64,000 nt of DNA from DASQEH01 sp038239485 (GCA_038239485.1 JBBSET010000014.1:1-64000), one strand, 5' to 3'. Numbered from the stretch's first letter, positions 25,373-35,235 are shown. Made by a program: numbers and translations. The notes: generated by a model not told the origin, from the sequence alone.

Positions 25373-26149
25373 CTACGGATCGGAACGCCTCGCAATGACC
25401 GCCTTGTGGTCGGACGCGTTGCCCAGCAGCCGCACCGACACTGCAGGGCCAGGCCCGTGAACGTCGTCCACCTTGCGGACGGGTCCCAACGTGCCTGGTT
25501 CGTCCTCGCGCCCGTCCCACGCCGAGATCAGGCCGGGAAGCCTCAGTCCGTCGAAGTTCGAGTCCCCCATCGCATACACCACCCGCCCGATCGCCACCTC
25601 TGCCGCGACCAGTCGCCCGATCGCGCGCACCTCTGCCTGGTGGTGGGCGACGAGCAGCGGACGATCCCGGCGATAGCGACGACCGGACTGGACCCTCGGC
25701 GTCAGGTGGAAGTTCAGCGCACTCACGATCCGGTCCTCTCGCCGGTCGACGAAGACAGCCAGCGTGACGATCCTGGGAACGGCCATCGGCGATGCCCCGG
25801 TGAAGCGGTCCGACGGCCCCGGCCACCCGACGACCTCGAAGCGGCTTTCGAGAAGCTCGAAGCGGTTCCGGCGTGCTCCCACCGGACAGCCGCCGAGAAG
25901 GGGTGGTGCGCTCACCCACAGGTAGTCGTCCCGGCCCCGGGCTGCCTCTTCCGGAGAACTGGCGGGGCCCACGAAGGGCAGCCGGACAGGGCCGGTCTCG
26001 CGGAGCAGTCCGTGACGCGACATCCCCCACTCCTGGAGCCCGACCAGGTCGGGATCGAGGTCGAGGACACCGCGAAGCGCGGTACGCGCGTCGTCGGGTC
26101 TGAGCGCGCGGTTCACGTTGGCAGTCGCCACGTCGGTGTATGCGGTCAC
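25373..26149 (-). CDS. endonuclease/exonuclease/phosphatase-family protein
   Basis: A 258-residue protein. The frame is open much further upstream, but family similarity starts at GTG 26149 (VTAYTDVATANVNRALR). EEP-fold marks are TANVN at the N-terminus, LDPDLVGLQEWG with the catalytic Glu, FHLTPRVQSG, the metal site YAMGDSNFDGL and the C-terminal SDHKAVIARR with the catalytic His. Members cut DNA or RNA, phosphoinositides or sphingomyelin. Absence of a signal peptide argues for an intracellular role. It lies upstream of the PadR gene on the same strand, but the 118-base gap holds a separate promoter region. Confidence 0.85.
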   Translation of the reverse strand: MTAYTDVATANVNRALRPDDARTALRGVLDLDPDLVGLQEWGMSRHGLLRETGPVRLPFVGPASSPEEAARGRDDYLWVSAPPLLGGCPVGARRNRFELLESRFEVVGWPGPSDRFTGASPMAVPRIVTLAVFVDRREDRIVSALNFHLTPRVQSGRRYRRDRPLLVAHHQAEVRAIGRLVAAEVAIGRVVYAMGDSNFDGLRLPGLISAWDGREDEPGTLGPVRKVDDVHGPGPAVSVRLLGNASDHKAVIARRSDP

Positions 26150-26381
26150 CGCTGAAGTCTGCCGGTCGCGGCCGCTGTCGCACTGGTCTGGCAGTCGTGA
26201 GGGCCTGCGATCGAGGACAGACGTCGCACCGCGGGGCGGCGACAGGAACGTCGGCGGCTGCGGCCGGTCCGGCCGACCACCGTCTGACCCCCCGGACTGG
26301 CGGGCGGCCCGGACACCGACCGTCAGGTTACGGTGTCGGGCACCGGTCGACGGGCACAATGGGACCCAGGAGGGAGAGCTG

Positions 26382-27134
26382 ATGGCGGACGACCTGTCGG
26401 CTCGCGTTGCGACGGCCCATGGAGACGCCTGGCAGGAGCAGGGGCGTCTTCGTGAGCGGCACGCAGGCGCCTGGGCGGAGCTCGCGGGCATCAGGCTGAT
26501 GGCGAGCGGCCTGACCCATCCCCAGTGGAACAACGGCGACGTCACCGACTCGGATCTCGTCGATCTCGGGGCTGTTCGCGAGTGGTTCGCCGAGCGCAGC
26601 CTGCCGTGGGGTGTCCGGGTCCCGAGCGGTATGACCTGGCCCCATGGGGACCACCTCATGCACAAGCGGCTGATGGGGCTCGAGCCGTCGGCGTTCGTCG
26701 AGGCCGCTCCGGTGCCTGGGCTGGAGATCGCCGTCGCGACACCCGATGACCTCGACGCGGTACTGGCGGTCGACGTGGTGGCGTTCGAGAGCGAGCCTGA
26801 GGTCGAGCGTCCGTGGCTCGAGCCACACCTGACCGCCGAAGGTGTGACGGTCGCGCTGGCCGTCCTCGACGGTGTACCCGTGGGCACGGCGTACTCGCTG
26901 CGCTCGGACGGACGGGCCGGCCCGGCGTTGTACATCGCCGGTGTCGGTGTGCTGCCAGCCGCGCGAGGGCGCGGCGTCGGGGCAGCCATGTCGGGCTGGT
27001 TGGTCCGCCGGGGCCTCGACGCCGGTGCGCTGCTCGCCCATCTCCATCCAGACACCGACCTGGCAGCGAGGATCTACGGCCGACTCGGCTTCGTCGAGGT
27101 GGAGGGTTTCGAGATCTACGTCAACATGGCCTGA
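26382..27134 (+). CDS. GNAT-family N-acetyltransferase
   Basis: A 250-residue protein; the ATG at 26382 has GGAGGGAG upstream, while the open frame before it is a shadow of the divergent gene. The C-terminal half (about 120-250) is a GNAT acetyltransferase: LYIAGVGVLPAARGRGVGAAMS carries the acetyl-CoA-binding R/Q-x-x-G-x-G/A loop, and DLAARIYGRLGFVEVEGFEIY is the closing helix-strand. The N-terminal half has a second, degenerate GNAT-like domain (WAELAGIRLMASGLTHPQWN). Acceptor unknown. Confidence 0.9.
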   Translation: MADDLSARVATAHGDAWQEQGRLRERHAGAWAELAGIRLMASGLTHPQWNNGDVTDSDLVDLGAVREWFAERSLPWGVRVPSGMTWPHGDHLMHKRLMGLEPSAFVEAAPVPGLEIAVATPDDLDAVLAVDVVAFESEPEVERPWLEPHLTAEGVTVALAVLDGVPVGTAYSLRSDGRAGPALYIAGVGVLPAARGRGVGAAMSGWLVRRGLDAGALLAHLHPDTDLAARIYGRLGFVEVEGFEIYVNMA

Positions 27135-27215
27135 CTGCTTCGGGCGAGCCGGTTGCTGGCCCCGACGGCTCGCGGCGTAGCAATCCTGCGCCTGTCAGCC
27201 TCGAGACGTGCGCAG

Positions 27216-29420
27216 TCATCCAGTGGCGCCGCGTCGGACCGAGGCCAGCAGCAGCTGGGCCACGTCGAGCACCTCGACCTCGTCGCGCGCCGTGCCTTCG
27301 GCCTGCAGCGAGGTCAGGCCGTCTGACATCATCACGCGACAGAACGGGCAGGCGACGGCGATCTGGTCCGCACCCGTCGCCACGGCCTCCTTGCTGCGAT
27401 TGAGGTTGATTCGCTCGCCGAGCTTCTCCTCCATCCACATCCGGGCGCCCCCGGCTCCGCAGCAGAAGGATCGCTCGTTGTTGCGGGGCATCTCCGTGAA
27501 CGTCGCACCGGGGATCACCGACAGCAGCTCTCGCGGCGGCTCGTACACCTGGTTGTGGCGGCCGAGGTAGCACGGATCGTGGTAGGTGATGGTCTTGCCG
27601 TTGACCGCGCCGTCGGCCGCCGCCACCGGAGTGAGCCGGCCCTCGCGAACCAGCCTGTTGAGCAGCTGCGTGTGGTGGACGACCTCGAGTTCCACGCCGA
27701 ACTGGCCGTACTCGTTCTTCAAGGTGTTGAAGCAGTGCGCGCACGTCGACACCACCTTCTTGGCCCTCGTCTCCTTGAAGGTCTCTGCGTTCTGCAGGCC
27801 GAGCTGCTGGAAGACGAACTCGTTACCCGAGCGGCGGGCCGGGTCACCCGTGCACGTCTCACCGTCGCCCAAGACCGCGAACGACACCTGCGCCTCGTTG
27901 AGGAGCTCCGCCACCGCCTGGGTCGTCTTCTTCGCCCGGTCCTCGTATGCTCCGGCGCAGCCGACCCAGAAAAGCCACTCGACCTCGTCGAGGCTCTCGA
28001 CGTCGACGCCGACCTGCTTGACCTCGAACGGCAGGGCTTTGGCCCAGTCCATCCGGGCGCTGGGAGCCATGTTCCAAGGGTTGCCCTTGGTCTCCAACCC
28101 GCGAAACAGCTGGTTGAGCTGGGCAGGGAAGCTCGACTCGACCAGTACCTGGTAGCGACGCATGTCCATGATGTGGTCGACGTGCTCGATATCGACCGGG
28201 CACTGCTGGACGCACGCGCCGCACGATGTGCACGACCACAGCACGTCCGGGTCGATCACCGCGCCGGCGCTGGTCGGCCGCGCGGGGTCGCCGACCGTGG
28301 CGCCGACCAGGTCGCGCTCCGCCTCGGTCCGCGCGGCCTCCGGCAGCGCCGCGCGCGCGGCGTCGTCGACGGCCTGGGTGTGGGCGGCCTTCGCAAATGC
28401 GTGGTCCCGGAGGTTCATGATCAGCAGCTTCGGCGACAGCGGCTTCTCGGTGTTCCAGGCCGGGCACTGTGACTGGCACCGGCCGCACTCGGTGCACGAG
28501 GCGAGATCGAGCATGCCCTTCCAGGTGAGGTCCTCCACCTTGCCGACACCGAAGACGGTGTCCTCGTCGAGATCCTCGATGTTCTCGAAGTCGATGGGCG
28601 CCCCCCCGGCCATCATCGGCTCCAGGGCGCCCAGTGACGTACCCCCGTCGCTCCTGCGCTTGAACCAGACGTTCGGCCAGACGGTGAACCGGTGCCAGGC
28701 GACTCCCATCGAGGTGTTCAGCCCGAGCACGATCAGCCAGGTCATGGACACCACGATCTTGACCATCGCGGTGGCCCAGATCAGGTTCTCGAGGCCACCC
28801 TCGGACATCCCGTCGAAGGCGTGCCCGAGCCAACCGGTCAGCGGGAAGTGCAGCGCGGACGCGTGCGACGGATGGGAGCCGTACCGGGCGATCGCGTACT
28901 CCGCCCCGCGCAGGGTGATGATGCAGAGCGCGACGATCAAGATGACTGCCTCGACGAAGTAGCCCTGCCACATCGTCGAGCCGTAGAACCTGCCTCTCGG
29001 GCCGCGCTCGCGCTGACGCGGCCGGCTCACCCGGTAGGCGATGAAGCCAAGGATCGCGAACGCCATCACGACGGCGAACAGCTCGGCCGCCCACTCGTAG
29101 AGGAACCAGGTCCCGATCAGCGGGAGTGCGAAGAACGGGTCGAACAGCTGCCCGTAGGCTGTCAGCAGCGTGAAGAAGAGCAACCCGAAGCCGACGAAGA
29201 TGAACCAGTGGGCAGCTCCGACTATGGTCCACTGGAGCATCCGGGTATGCCCGAAGGTCTCCTTGACCATAGTCAGCGAGCGCTGGGCCTTGTGGTCGCG
29301 CCGCCCGACGACCGGCTGGCCCACCTTGACGGTGGCGACGATCGTCGCGACAGCCTGGCCGAACAGGGCGACCGCGACCAGCGAGACCGCCACCGACACG
29401 ACGACGGCTAAAACCTGCAT
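27216..29420 (-). CDS. membrane Fe-S oxidoreductase (EtfD-like / heterodisulfide-reductase-related)
   Basis: A 734-residue protein with GAGAGGGG before the ATG. Residues 1-270 hold about six membrane helices with histidines fit for haem (nitrate-reductase gamma-like). Next are two [4Fe-4S] motifs, CTECGRCQSQCPAWN and CTSCGACVQQCPVD, and two CCG cysteine-rich domains (CAHCFNTLKNEYG, HDPCYLGRHNQ, FCCGAGGARMW, CPFCRVMM). The order matches Mycobacterium tuberculosis Rv0338c (EtfD), which passes electrons from the electron-transfer flavoprotein of beta-oxidation to the quinone pool. The same role is likely here, although no etfAB lies in the window. It is slightly shorter than the mycobacterial protein. 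Confidence 0.93.
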   Translation of the reverse strand: MQVLAVVVSVAVSLVAVALFGQAVATIVATVKVGQPVVGRRDHKAQRSLTMVKETFGHTRMLQWTIVGAAHWFIFVGFGLLFFTLLTAYGQLFDPFFALPLIGTWFLYEWAAELFAVVMAFAILGFIAYRVSRPRQRERGPRGRFYGSTMWQGYFVEAVILIVALCIITLRGAEYAIARYGSHPSHASALHFPLTGWLGHAFDGMSEGGLENLIWATAMVKIVVSMTWLIVLGLNTSMGVAWHRFTVWPNVWFKRRSDGGTSLGALEPMMAGGAPIDFENIEDLDEDTVFGVGKVEDLTWKGMLDLASCTECGRCQSQCPAWNTEKPLSPKLLIMNLRDHAFAKAAHTQAVDDAARAALPEAARTEAERDLVGATVGDPARPTSAGAVIDPDVLWSCTSCGACVQQCPVDIEHVDHIMDMRRYQVLVESSFPAQLNQLFRGLETKGNPWNMAPSARMDWAKALPFEVKQVGVDVESLDEVEWLFWVGCAGAYEDRAKKTTQAVAELLNEAQVSFAVLGDGETCTGDPARRSGNEFVFQQLGLQNAETFKETRAKKVVSTCAHCFNTLKNEYGQFGVELEVVHHTQLLNRLVREGRLTPVAAADGAVNGKTITYHDPCYLGRHNQVYEPPRELLSVIPGATFTEMPRNNERSFCCGAGGARMWMEEKLGERINLNRSKEAVATGADQIAVACPFCRVMMSDGLTSLQAEGTARDEVEVLDVAQLLLASVRRGATG

Positions 29421-29481
29421 CGAACCCCTCTCGTGGAGGACACGCTACTAGCGCGACCAGTGACGGCCGAGTACGGGACCT

Positions 29482-30309
29482 TCACACGGTGCAGAGGATC
29501 TCCCCGTGCAGCACGGCCAACCAGCCATCCGGGTCGTCCGCCCAGTCCCGCCAGGCCTGGGAGATCTGCTCGAGATCGGTCCGAGTGGCTGACTCAGAAT
29601 CCAGCAGCTGACGGGCGAGAGCCGAGCTCAGGATGCGGTCGGCCCACATGCCTCCCCACCAGTCGCGGTCCGCGGGAGAAGCGAAGGTCCACGTGCTGGA
29701 GGTCGGCCGCACGCAGGTGAAGCCTGCACGGTTCGCCCAGGAGAGCAGTCGGCGGCCTGCGTCCGGTTCACCACCGTTGGCGCGCGCGGCCTCCTCGTAC
29801 AAGGCGAGCCATCGGTCCAGCCCCGGCACCTGGGGGAACCAGGTGAAGGCGCTGTAGTCGCTGTCCCGGGCGGCGACCAGGCCACCCGGCCTGCAGACCC
29901 GGCGCATCTCGCTGAGCGCCCGCACCGGGTCCGCCACGTGCTGGAGGACCTGATGCGCATGGACGACGTCGAAGGCGTCGTTGGCGAAGTCCATCGTGTG
30001 GACGTCGGCGACGGCGAAGCTGATGTTGCCCTGACCACGCCGCTCGGCTTCGGTGCGAGCGATCTGAAGAGCGGCCTCCGTCATCTCCATAGCAGTCACC
30101 CCGCCCGGATCGACGAGCGCCGCCAGATCTGACGTGATGGTGCCAGGTCCGCATCCGACGTCCAGTAGCTGCATACCGGAACGCAGGTGTGGCAGCAGAT
30201 AGCCGGCCGAGTTCTCCGCGGTACGCCACCGATGCGACCGCAGGACCGACTCGTGGTGGCCGTGCGTGTACACCGATCGCCTCGGTGCAATGCCGGCGTC
30301 GTCGTCCAC
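29482..30309 (-). CDS. SAM-dependent methyltransferase (UbiE/MenG-like)
   Basis: A 275-residue protein from GTG 30309, with no clear ribosome site. The class I methyltransferase motifs are LLDVGCGPGTITSDLA (SAM-binding), VTAMEMTEAALQIA, VADVHTMDFANDAFDVV and HVADPVRALSEMRRVCRPGG. They resemble the UbiE/Methyltransf_11 group. The C-terminal 90 residues (WWGGMWADRILSS) resemble substrate-binding caps of small-molecule methyltransferases. Substrate unknown. It diverges from the large FUSC-type gene. Confidence 0.9.
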   Translation of the reverse strand: MDDDAGIAPRRSVYTHGHHESVLRSHRWRTAENSAGYLLPHLRSGMQLLDVGCGPGTITSDLAALVDPGGVTAMEMTEAALQIARTEAERRGQGNISFAVADVHTMDFANDAFDVVHAHQVLQHVADPVRALSEMRRVCRPGGLVAARDSDYSAFTWFPQVPGLDRWLALYEEAARANGGEPDAGRRLLSWANRAGFTCVRPTSSTWTFASPADRDWWGGMWADRILSSALARQLLDSESATRTDLEQISQAWRDWADDPDGWLAVLHGEILCTV

Positions 30310-30402
30310 ACGGAAAACCTAACAAGCGGTCAGCTGAGCGGGGAGCTGACGCCGCGGCACAGCGTCTGGCATCCAGCGGCTGGGAGGTGAGACGCTACCC
30401 GC

Positions 30403-32697
30403 GTGCACCTTCTGCGCCGGCTGGGCGAGCGGGACCGGGGCTTCTCGGCGCTGCGGCGGGCCGGCCGTGCAGCCATCGTGATGCCGGCCCTCTTCGCGCT
30501 CGGCGACAAGGTGATCGCGAACGCGGATGTGGCGACATTCGCGGCGTTCGGCTCCTTCGCCATGCTCCTGCTGGTCGACTTCACCGGCTCGATGATGGAC
30601 CGGCTGCAGGCCCAGGCCGCGCTCGCCATCACAGGCGCCGTTTTCGTCACGCTCGGCACCCTGGCCTCGCGGGCCGCGTGGCTCGCCGCCTTCGCGATGA
30701 CATGCGTCGCTTTCGCTGTGCTCTTCGTCGGGGTGGTCAGCTCGGTCCTGGCCAGTGCCGCACCTCCGCTACTGCTGGCATTCATCCTTCCGGTCTGCCT
30801 ACCAGGGCCCGTCTCGTCCATCCCCGAACGGCTGGCGGGCTGGGGACTCGCCTCGACCGCCGGTCTCGTCGCGGTGGCCTTTCTGTGGCCCGCCCCGTCA
30901 CGAGACCCACTGCGCAGGCCGGCGACCGACGCCTGCCGAGCCTTGGCTGTCCAACTGCGTTCCGAGTCGCGCTACCTCCTCGGTGGACCGAGCGCGCCCT
31001 CCGAGGCAGAGCACGACGGCGTCGTCGAGGCAGCCGACGAGTCCATCGCTGCGTTGCGTCGTGCCTTCCTCGCCACGCCGTACCGCCCGACCGGCCTGAG
31101 CACCGCAACCCGGACGGTGGTGCGGTTGGTCGACGAGCTGGGCTGGCTCAACGTCATGGTTCAGTCCGGCCAGCACGAGCCACGGACGGTCGTCACGCGA
31201 GCCACCTGCGCGGTCAAGGCGGCCGCTGCGACGGTGCTCGAGCACGGCGCCGACCTGCTGGCCGTGACCGGTGGCCCACCGCATACGCTGCAGGACGCCC
31301 TTGTCGATCTCCGCGCCGCCGTGACCGACATGGAGCATGCGACTGCCGACTCGATGCCGGCGCGCGGCGATCTCCCGGGTCCGGACTCGCCGGCCGGCAC
31401 GACAGAGGCGGCCATCGGCGACCTGATCGCCACGCTGGAGCCGACCTTCCGGGCGCAGGAGCTGGGGTACGCCGTCTCCCAGATCGCGACGAACATCGAC
31501 CTCACCGCAGCGGCGGAGCGCCGTTCATGGGTGGACCGGATGCTCGGCCGCCAGCCGCGAGGCATTTCCGGCACCCTCTCGGCTGCACAGGAGCGCGCGA
31601 CCGCTCATATCCAGCGCGGCTCCGTCTGGCTGCACAACAGCGCGAGGGGCGCCGTCGGTCTCGGCCTGGCGGTCCTCGTCGCCGACCTCTCGGGACTCCA
31701 GCACGCGTTCTGGGTGGTGCTCGGGGCGCTGTCGGTGCTGCGCTCCAACGCCCTGAGCACCGGGCAGAGCATCGCGCGAGGTCTGCTCGGCACGGCGGCC
31801 GGGTTCGTCATCGGAGCCGCCATCCTCGTTCCCATCGGTACGCACACGACGATTCTCTGGTTCCTGCTGCCGGTGGCGATCCTGTTCGCAGGTGTCCTGC
31901 CTGCGGCGATCTCGTTCGCGGCGGGGCAGGCGGCATTCACGGTGACCCTGGTGATCCTTTTCAACATCATCGCGCCGGCCGGCTGGCGCGTCGGGCTGCT
32001 GCGGGTCGAGGATGTCGCACTCGGCTGTGGGGTCAGCCTGCTGGTGGGCCTGCTCTTCTGGCCGCGCGGTGCAGCCGCCGCGTTGGGCCAGACCCTCGCC
32101 GACGCTTACCGCGCCAGCTCCCGCTACCTGGCCGAGTCCGTGGCCTTCGGGATGCTCCGGTGCGACGCCGGTCCCGAGGGCGAGACCCTCCCGCAGCCGC
32201 CCACAGATGAGGCGGTACAAGCCGCGGCAGCGTCGCGACGTCTTGACGACGCTTTCCGCAGCTACCTGGCCGAGCGAGGCACGAAGCCGGCGACGCTGGC
32301 CGAGATGACGAGGCTGGTCAACGGCGTCGTGGCGCTACGCCTGGCTGCGGACGCCGTCCTCGACCTGTGGCAGCGAGACGACGGCACCGGCGAGGGCGAC
32401 CGCGCCGCGGCACGGGCGGAGCTGCTCGCCAGCACCGACCTGGTCGTCGACTGGTACGAGGCGCTGGCTGCGAGCCTCGTCGGCGCAGGCGACACCCCCG
32501 AGCCCCTGACCCACGACGAGCGGGCGGACACCCGGCTCGTCGACGCGCTGCTCCACGACCTGGTCGGTTCCGACGGTCGTGTCGGTGCCACCTCGGCGCG
32601 GATGGTCTGGACGAGTGACTACCTCGACGCCCTGCGACGGCTTCAGGGCGCCGTCGCCGGCTCCCGGCCGCCGCAGGCCAGGCTGCTGGCGTCCTAA
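30403..32697 (+). CDS. full-length FUSC-family membrane protein
   Basis: A 764-residue protein from GTG 30403; a GGGAGG lies too far upstream (about 15 bases) to be a good site, so a leaderless start is possible. Two membrane blocks, residues about 20-165 (AAIVMPALFALGDKVIANAD, FGSFAMLLLVDFTG) and about 405-530 (VGLGLAVLVADLSGLQHAFWVVLGA in part, GFVIGAAILVPIG), each precede a long soluble helical region. That is the two-repeat FUSC/aromatic acid exporter design. It probably exports organic or aromatic acids. A decayed TetR gene at its 3' side may once have regulated a neighbour. Confidence 0.88.
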   Translation: MHLLRRLGERDRGFSALRRAGRAAIVMPALFALGDKVIANADVATFAAFGSFAMLLLVDFTGSMMDRLQAQAALAITGAVFVTLGTLASRAAWLAAFAMTCVAFAVLFVGVVSSVLASAAPPLLLAFILPVCLPGPVSSIPERLAGWGLASTAGLVAVAFLWPAPSRDPLRRPATDACRALAVQLRSESRYLLGGPSAPSEAEHDGVVEAADESIAALRRAFLATPYRPTGLSTATRTVVRLVDELGWLNVMVQSGQHEPRTVVTRATCAVKAAAATVLEHGADLLAVTGGPPHTLQDALVDLRAAVTDMEHATADSMPARGDLPGPDSPAGTTEAAIGDLIATLEPTFRAQELGYAVSQIATNIDLTAAAERRSWVDRMLGRQPRGISGTLSAAQERATAHIQRGSVWLHNSARGAVGLGLAVLVADLSGLQHAFWVVLGALSVLRSNALSTGQSIARGLLGTAAGFVIGAAILVPIGTHTTILWFLLPVAILFAGVLPAAISFAAGQAAFTVTLVILFNIIAPAGWRVGLLRVEDVALGCGVSLLVGLLFWPRGAAAALGQTLADAYRASSRYLAESVAFGMLRCDAGPEGETLPQPPTDEAVQAAAASRRLDDAFRSYLAERGTKPATLAEMTRLVNGVVALRLAADAVLDLWQRDDGTGEGDRAAARAELLASTDLVVDWYEALAASLVGAGDTPEPLTHDERADTRLVDALLHDLVGSDGRVGATSARMVWTSDYLDALRRLQGAVAGSRPPQARLLAS

Positions 32698-32752
32698 CCA
32701 AACCGACCGGGGTCCCAGTGGACCGTGCCAGCGGCAACAGGAGGGCTGCTGT

Positions 32753-33228
32753 TCATGATGGCTGGGTCTCCTGGTCGACGAGGGCTGGGTACCCTCGAGG
32801 ATACGGTCGACGCCGAAGAGGAACTCTGCCTGCTCGTCGAGCCCCGAGGGGTCGTTGCCGAGGTCGTCTGACCAGGCGAGTGCATGTAGCCGTGGGTACG
32901 TCTCGGCATCGACGAGGCGACGAAGGAGCGCCTGCAAGGTCCACTCGGCTTGAGACCCGCCCCCCTCGGGCGCCACGGCGTGCGTCCGCGCGGCGACGGC
33001 CCGGGCGCGGTCGTGGACCGCCCTCGCCTGGATCAGGGTGCACGAGCCCAGCAGGCCGATCACGCGAAGCTTGTCCGCCGTCGACAGGCCGGTGGAGTCG
33101 AGCGCCTCGAGACCCCGCTCGACGAAGGCCAACGTATTCGGCGCGAACGGCGGGGTGGCCATCGGCATCTGCGTGATCCATGGGTGGCAGTCGATCACCT
33201 CCACCGAAAGCCCGGCTATATACATCAA
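32753..33228 (-). pseudogene. TetR-family regulator remnant (ligand domain only)
   Basis: The minus frame from 33228 gives a tetracycline-repressor-type C-terminal domain: DCHPWITQMPMATPPFAPNT, then LVDAETYPRLHALAW and LFGVDRILEG. The last codons continue in a second frame as YPALVDQETQPS and the stop at 32753, so one base (probably a G in the GGTACC/GGGTACC run near 32790) is missing. Upstream, MVDDEMVPQ in yet another frame (near 33300) looks like the end of the helical linker, but the N-terminal helix-turn-helix is absent. The gene is therefore decayed and cannot bind DNA. The ancestral role is unknown. Confidence 0.75.
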
Positions 33229-33377
33229 TATGCGGCAACCGCAGTCCGCAGGTGGACCCGCGCACAGCGTTGGGGAACCATCTCGTCATCGACCATCCAC
33301 GGAGGGAGGCGCGTGATCCGAGCGGGCGCGGCTGGGTCCGGCATCCCTGACCTCGTACCTTGCCGGGCGGTGGCGGC

Positions 33378-33383
33378 TACGAT
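33378..33383 (+). promoter_or_regulatory. -10 element TACGAT for a leaderless aldo/keto reductase mRNA
   Basis: TACGAT fits the actinobacterial TANNNT -10 pattern and ends seven bases before the ATG at 33391, the distance expected when transcription begins at the start codon. No ribosome site is present. Confidence 0.55.
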
Positions 33384-33390
33384 CGCGAAC

Positions 33391-34197
33391 ATGAGCCGCA
33401 CCGACGATACGCCGCAGCTGCCCGAGGACACCGTGACTTTGGAGAGCGGCGCTCGGATGCCGCTGCTCGGGTTCGGCACCTGGCAGATCAAGGGCAAGCA
33501 GGCGGTAACGGCGACGTCCACCGCCCTCGAGGTGGGCTATCGCCACCTCGACACCGCCACGGTGTATAGCAACGAGAGTGACGTGGGCAAGGCCCTTCGC
33601 GAGAGCGGCGTCGCCAGAGGCGACGTCTTCGTGACGACCAAGTGCCCCCCGAACAAGGCCGGCCAGGAGCTGGACACGCTGAGGCGGAGCTTGGACTCGC
33701 TGGACACCGAGTACGTCGACCTGTGGCTGATCCACTGGCCGGGCGGCGACCGCGCCACGCTCGGGGTCTGGCGCGCCTTCGTGGAGGCGCGAGAGTCCGG
33801 CCTGGTTCGCGACATCGGGGTGAGCAACATCGGGGTGGAGCAGATCGACACGCTCACCTCTGACACGGGCAGCGCGCCGGCCGTCAACCAGATCGAGTGG
33901 AGCCCGTTGCTGTTCGATGCCACTGTGCTCAAGGAGCACAGCGCCAGGAGCATCGCGGTCGAGGGTTACAGCGCCTTGCGTGGCGGAACCCTCGACCATC
34001 CCACCATCCGCGGTGTCGCAGACCGCGTGGGGCGTGCGCCAGCGCAGGTGATCATCCGGTGGCACCTGCAGCACGGCATCATCGTCATCCCGAAGTCGCG
34101 CAACCCGGAGCGGATCACGTCCAACGCCGACGTCGGCGGGTTCGAGCTCTCCGCGGCCGACATGACCACGCTGGACGCTCTCGGCGCTCGCTCCTAG
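33391..34197 (+). CDS. aldo/keto reductase
   Basis: A 268-residue (alpha/beta)8-barrel oxidoreductase. The ATG at 33391 appears leaderless. Catalytic tetrad: Asp in HLDTATVYSNE, the Tyr in the same segment, Lys in VFVTTKCPP and His in LWLIHWPGG. NADPH-binding end: IIVIPKSRNPERITSNADVG. It is typical of actinobacterial 2,5-diketo-D-gluconate/methylglyoxal-type reductases (AKR5-like). Substrate is not determined. Upstream on the other strand lies the TetR remnant. Confidence 0.93.
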   Translation: MSRTDDTPQLPEDTVTLESGARMPLLGFGTWQIKGKQAVTATSTALEVGYRHLDTATVYSNESDVGKALRESGVARGDVFVTTKCPPNKAGQELDTLRRSLDSLDTEYVDLWLIHWPGGDRATLGVWRAFVEARESGLVRDIGVSNIGVEQIDTLTSDTGSAPAVNQIEWSPLLFDATVLKEHSARSIAVEGYSALRGGTLDHPTIRGVADRVGRAPAQVIIRWHLQHGIIVIPKSRNPERITSNADVGGFELSAADMTTLDALGARS

Positions 34198-34332
34198 GGT
34201 CCGACCGCTCTGGCTCGCCGTCGAGCTTCCCGCAGCCATCGTGGTCGGCAAACTCCTCAAAGGGGCGCGGCGCGACTGGCCGACTGACTCGACTGACAGA
34301 ACGGTAGTACGACCCGTTCGCCTGAGTTCGGC

Positions 34333-35235
34333 TCAGTTGACGGAGGCTGAACCGGCGGTCACGTCGGCCGTGGCCGAACGCTCGTGGGACTCCTCGTCGA
34401 GGTTCACCAGCAGCCAGAGCCCGAAGCCCGCCGCCGCGAGCGCCAGTGCCTCCAGCGCCAGCATCAGGGGCGCGTGACGCGGCGTCTCGTGGAATACCGT
34501 GAAACCGAAGGTCAGCGCCGTCAAGACGTTGACGATGTTCAGCGCCGGCATGGAGGCGGACAAGGCCGCGACACGGTACGCGCGCTGGTTCGTCAGCACG
34601 CCCCCGGCCCCCGCGAGCAGCAGTGCGTAGACCGGCCAGCTCGTCAGGAGCGTATGGACTCCACCATCAGACAGTCCCTCCAGGGCCATCTTCAGCAGCC
34701 CCGCCACGAGACCGAACAGCACACCGGCGGTGACACCGAGGAAGAAGGCTCGCCGCCGGGCGTGCTGGTGGATGCTCTCGGCTATCACACTGGCCAGGAC
34801 CGCCACGGCGACCGCTCCGAGCGCCAGCAGCCCGCTCGACCAGCCACGACCTGCATTCCTTCCCTGGTCGGGACTCGACGCGACCAGGAACAGTGCCAGC
34901 CCTGACGCAGTCAGGACCACGGCCCGGATCTCCCCGAGCGACGGCAACCTGCGGCTCAACGCCGCCCGCGCGGGAACCGCCCAGACAATGCCGCTGACCA
35001 CGATCGGCTGCACGAGCGCGAGCGCGCCGGCGTTCAGCGCGAGCGCGTGCAGGGCGAAGGCACAGGTCGCGAGAAACTGTCCGAGCAGCCACAGCGGCCG
35101 GCGGATGAGGTAGGCCAGCAGTGCCACCAGCCCGGTCGCAGACTCCGGCGCTGCCTCGGCGGCTTGGTGCTGCACGGAGGTGGAGATGGCGAAGGTCGTC
35201 GCGCAGGCCAGTGCCAGCAGGACAGCCGCAATCAC
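34333..35235 (-). CDS. DMT-superfamily (EamA-like) transporter
   Basis: A 300-residue integral membrane protein. GTG 35235 (VIAAVLLALACATTF) is chosen because GGGAAG is eight bases upstream and the first membrane helix begins at once. About nine to ten hydrophobic helices alternate with short loops (WLLGQFLATCAFALHALALN, ALVQPIVVSGIVWAVP, ASMPALNIVNVLTALTFGF). The pattern is that of small-molecule permeases related to the NIPA/EamA group. Substrate unknown. The tail is acidic and cytoplasmic. Confidence 0.82.
   Translation of the reverse strand: MIAAVLLALACATTFAISTSVQHQAAEAAPESATGLVALLAYLIRRPLWLLGQFLATCAFALHALALNAGALALVQPIVVSGIVWAVPARAALSRRLPSLGEIRAVVLTASGLALFLVASSPDQGRNAGRGWSSGLLALGAVAVAVLASVIAESIHQHARRRAFFLGVTAGVLFGLVAGLLKMALEGLSDGGVHTLLTSWPVYALLLAGAGGVLTNQRAYRVAALSASMPALNIVNVLTALTFGFTVFHETPRHAPLMLALEALALAAAGFGLWLLVNLDEESHERSATADVTAGSASVN

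Noticed and set aside
27859..29232. 457-codon minus ORF within the Fe-S reductase gene
   Set aside because: Out-of-frame, Arg/Gly-rich shadow of the real gene.
30189..32210. 673-codon plus ORF overlapping the FUSC-type gene
   Set aside because: Low-complexity Arg/Pro/Gly shadow in a different frame; membrane helices appear only in the chosen frame.
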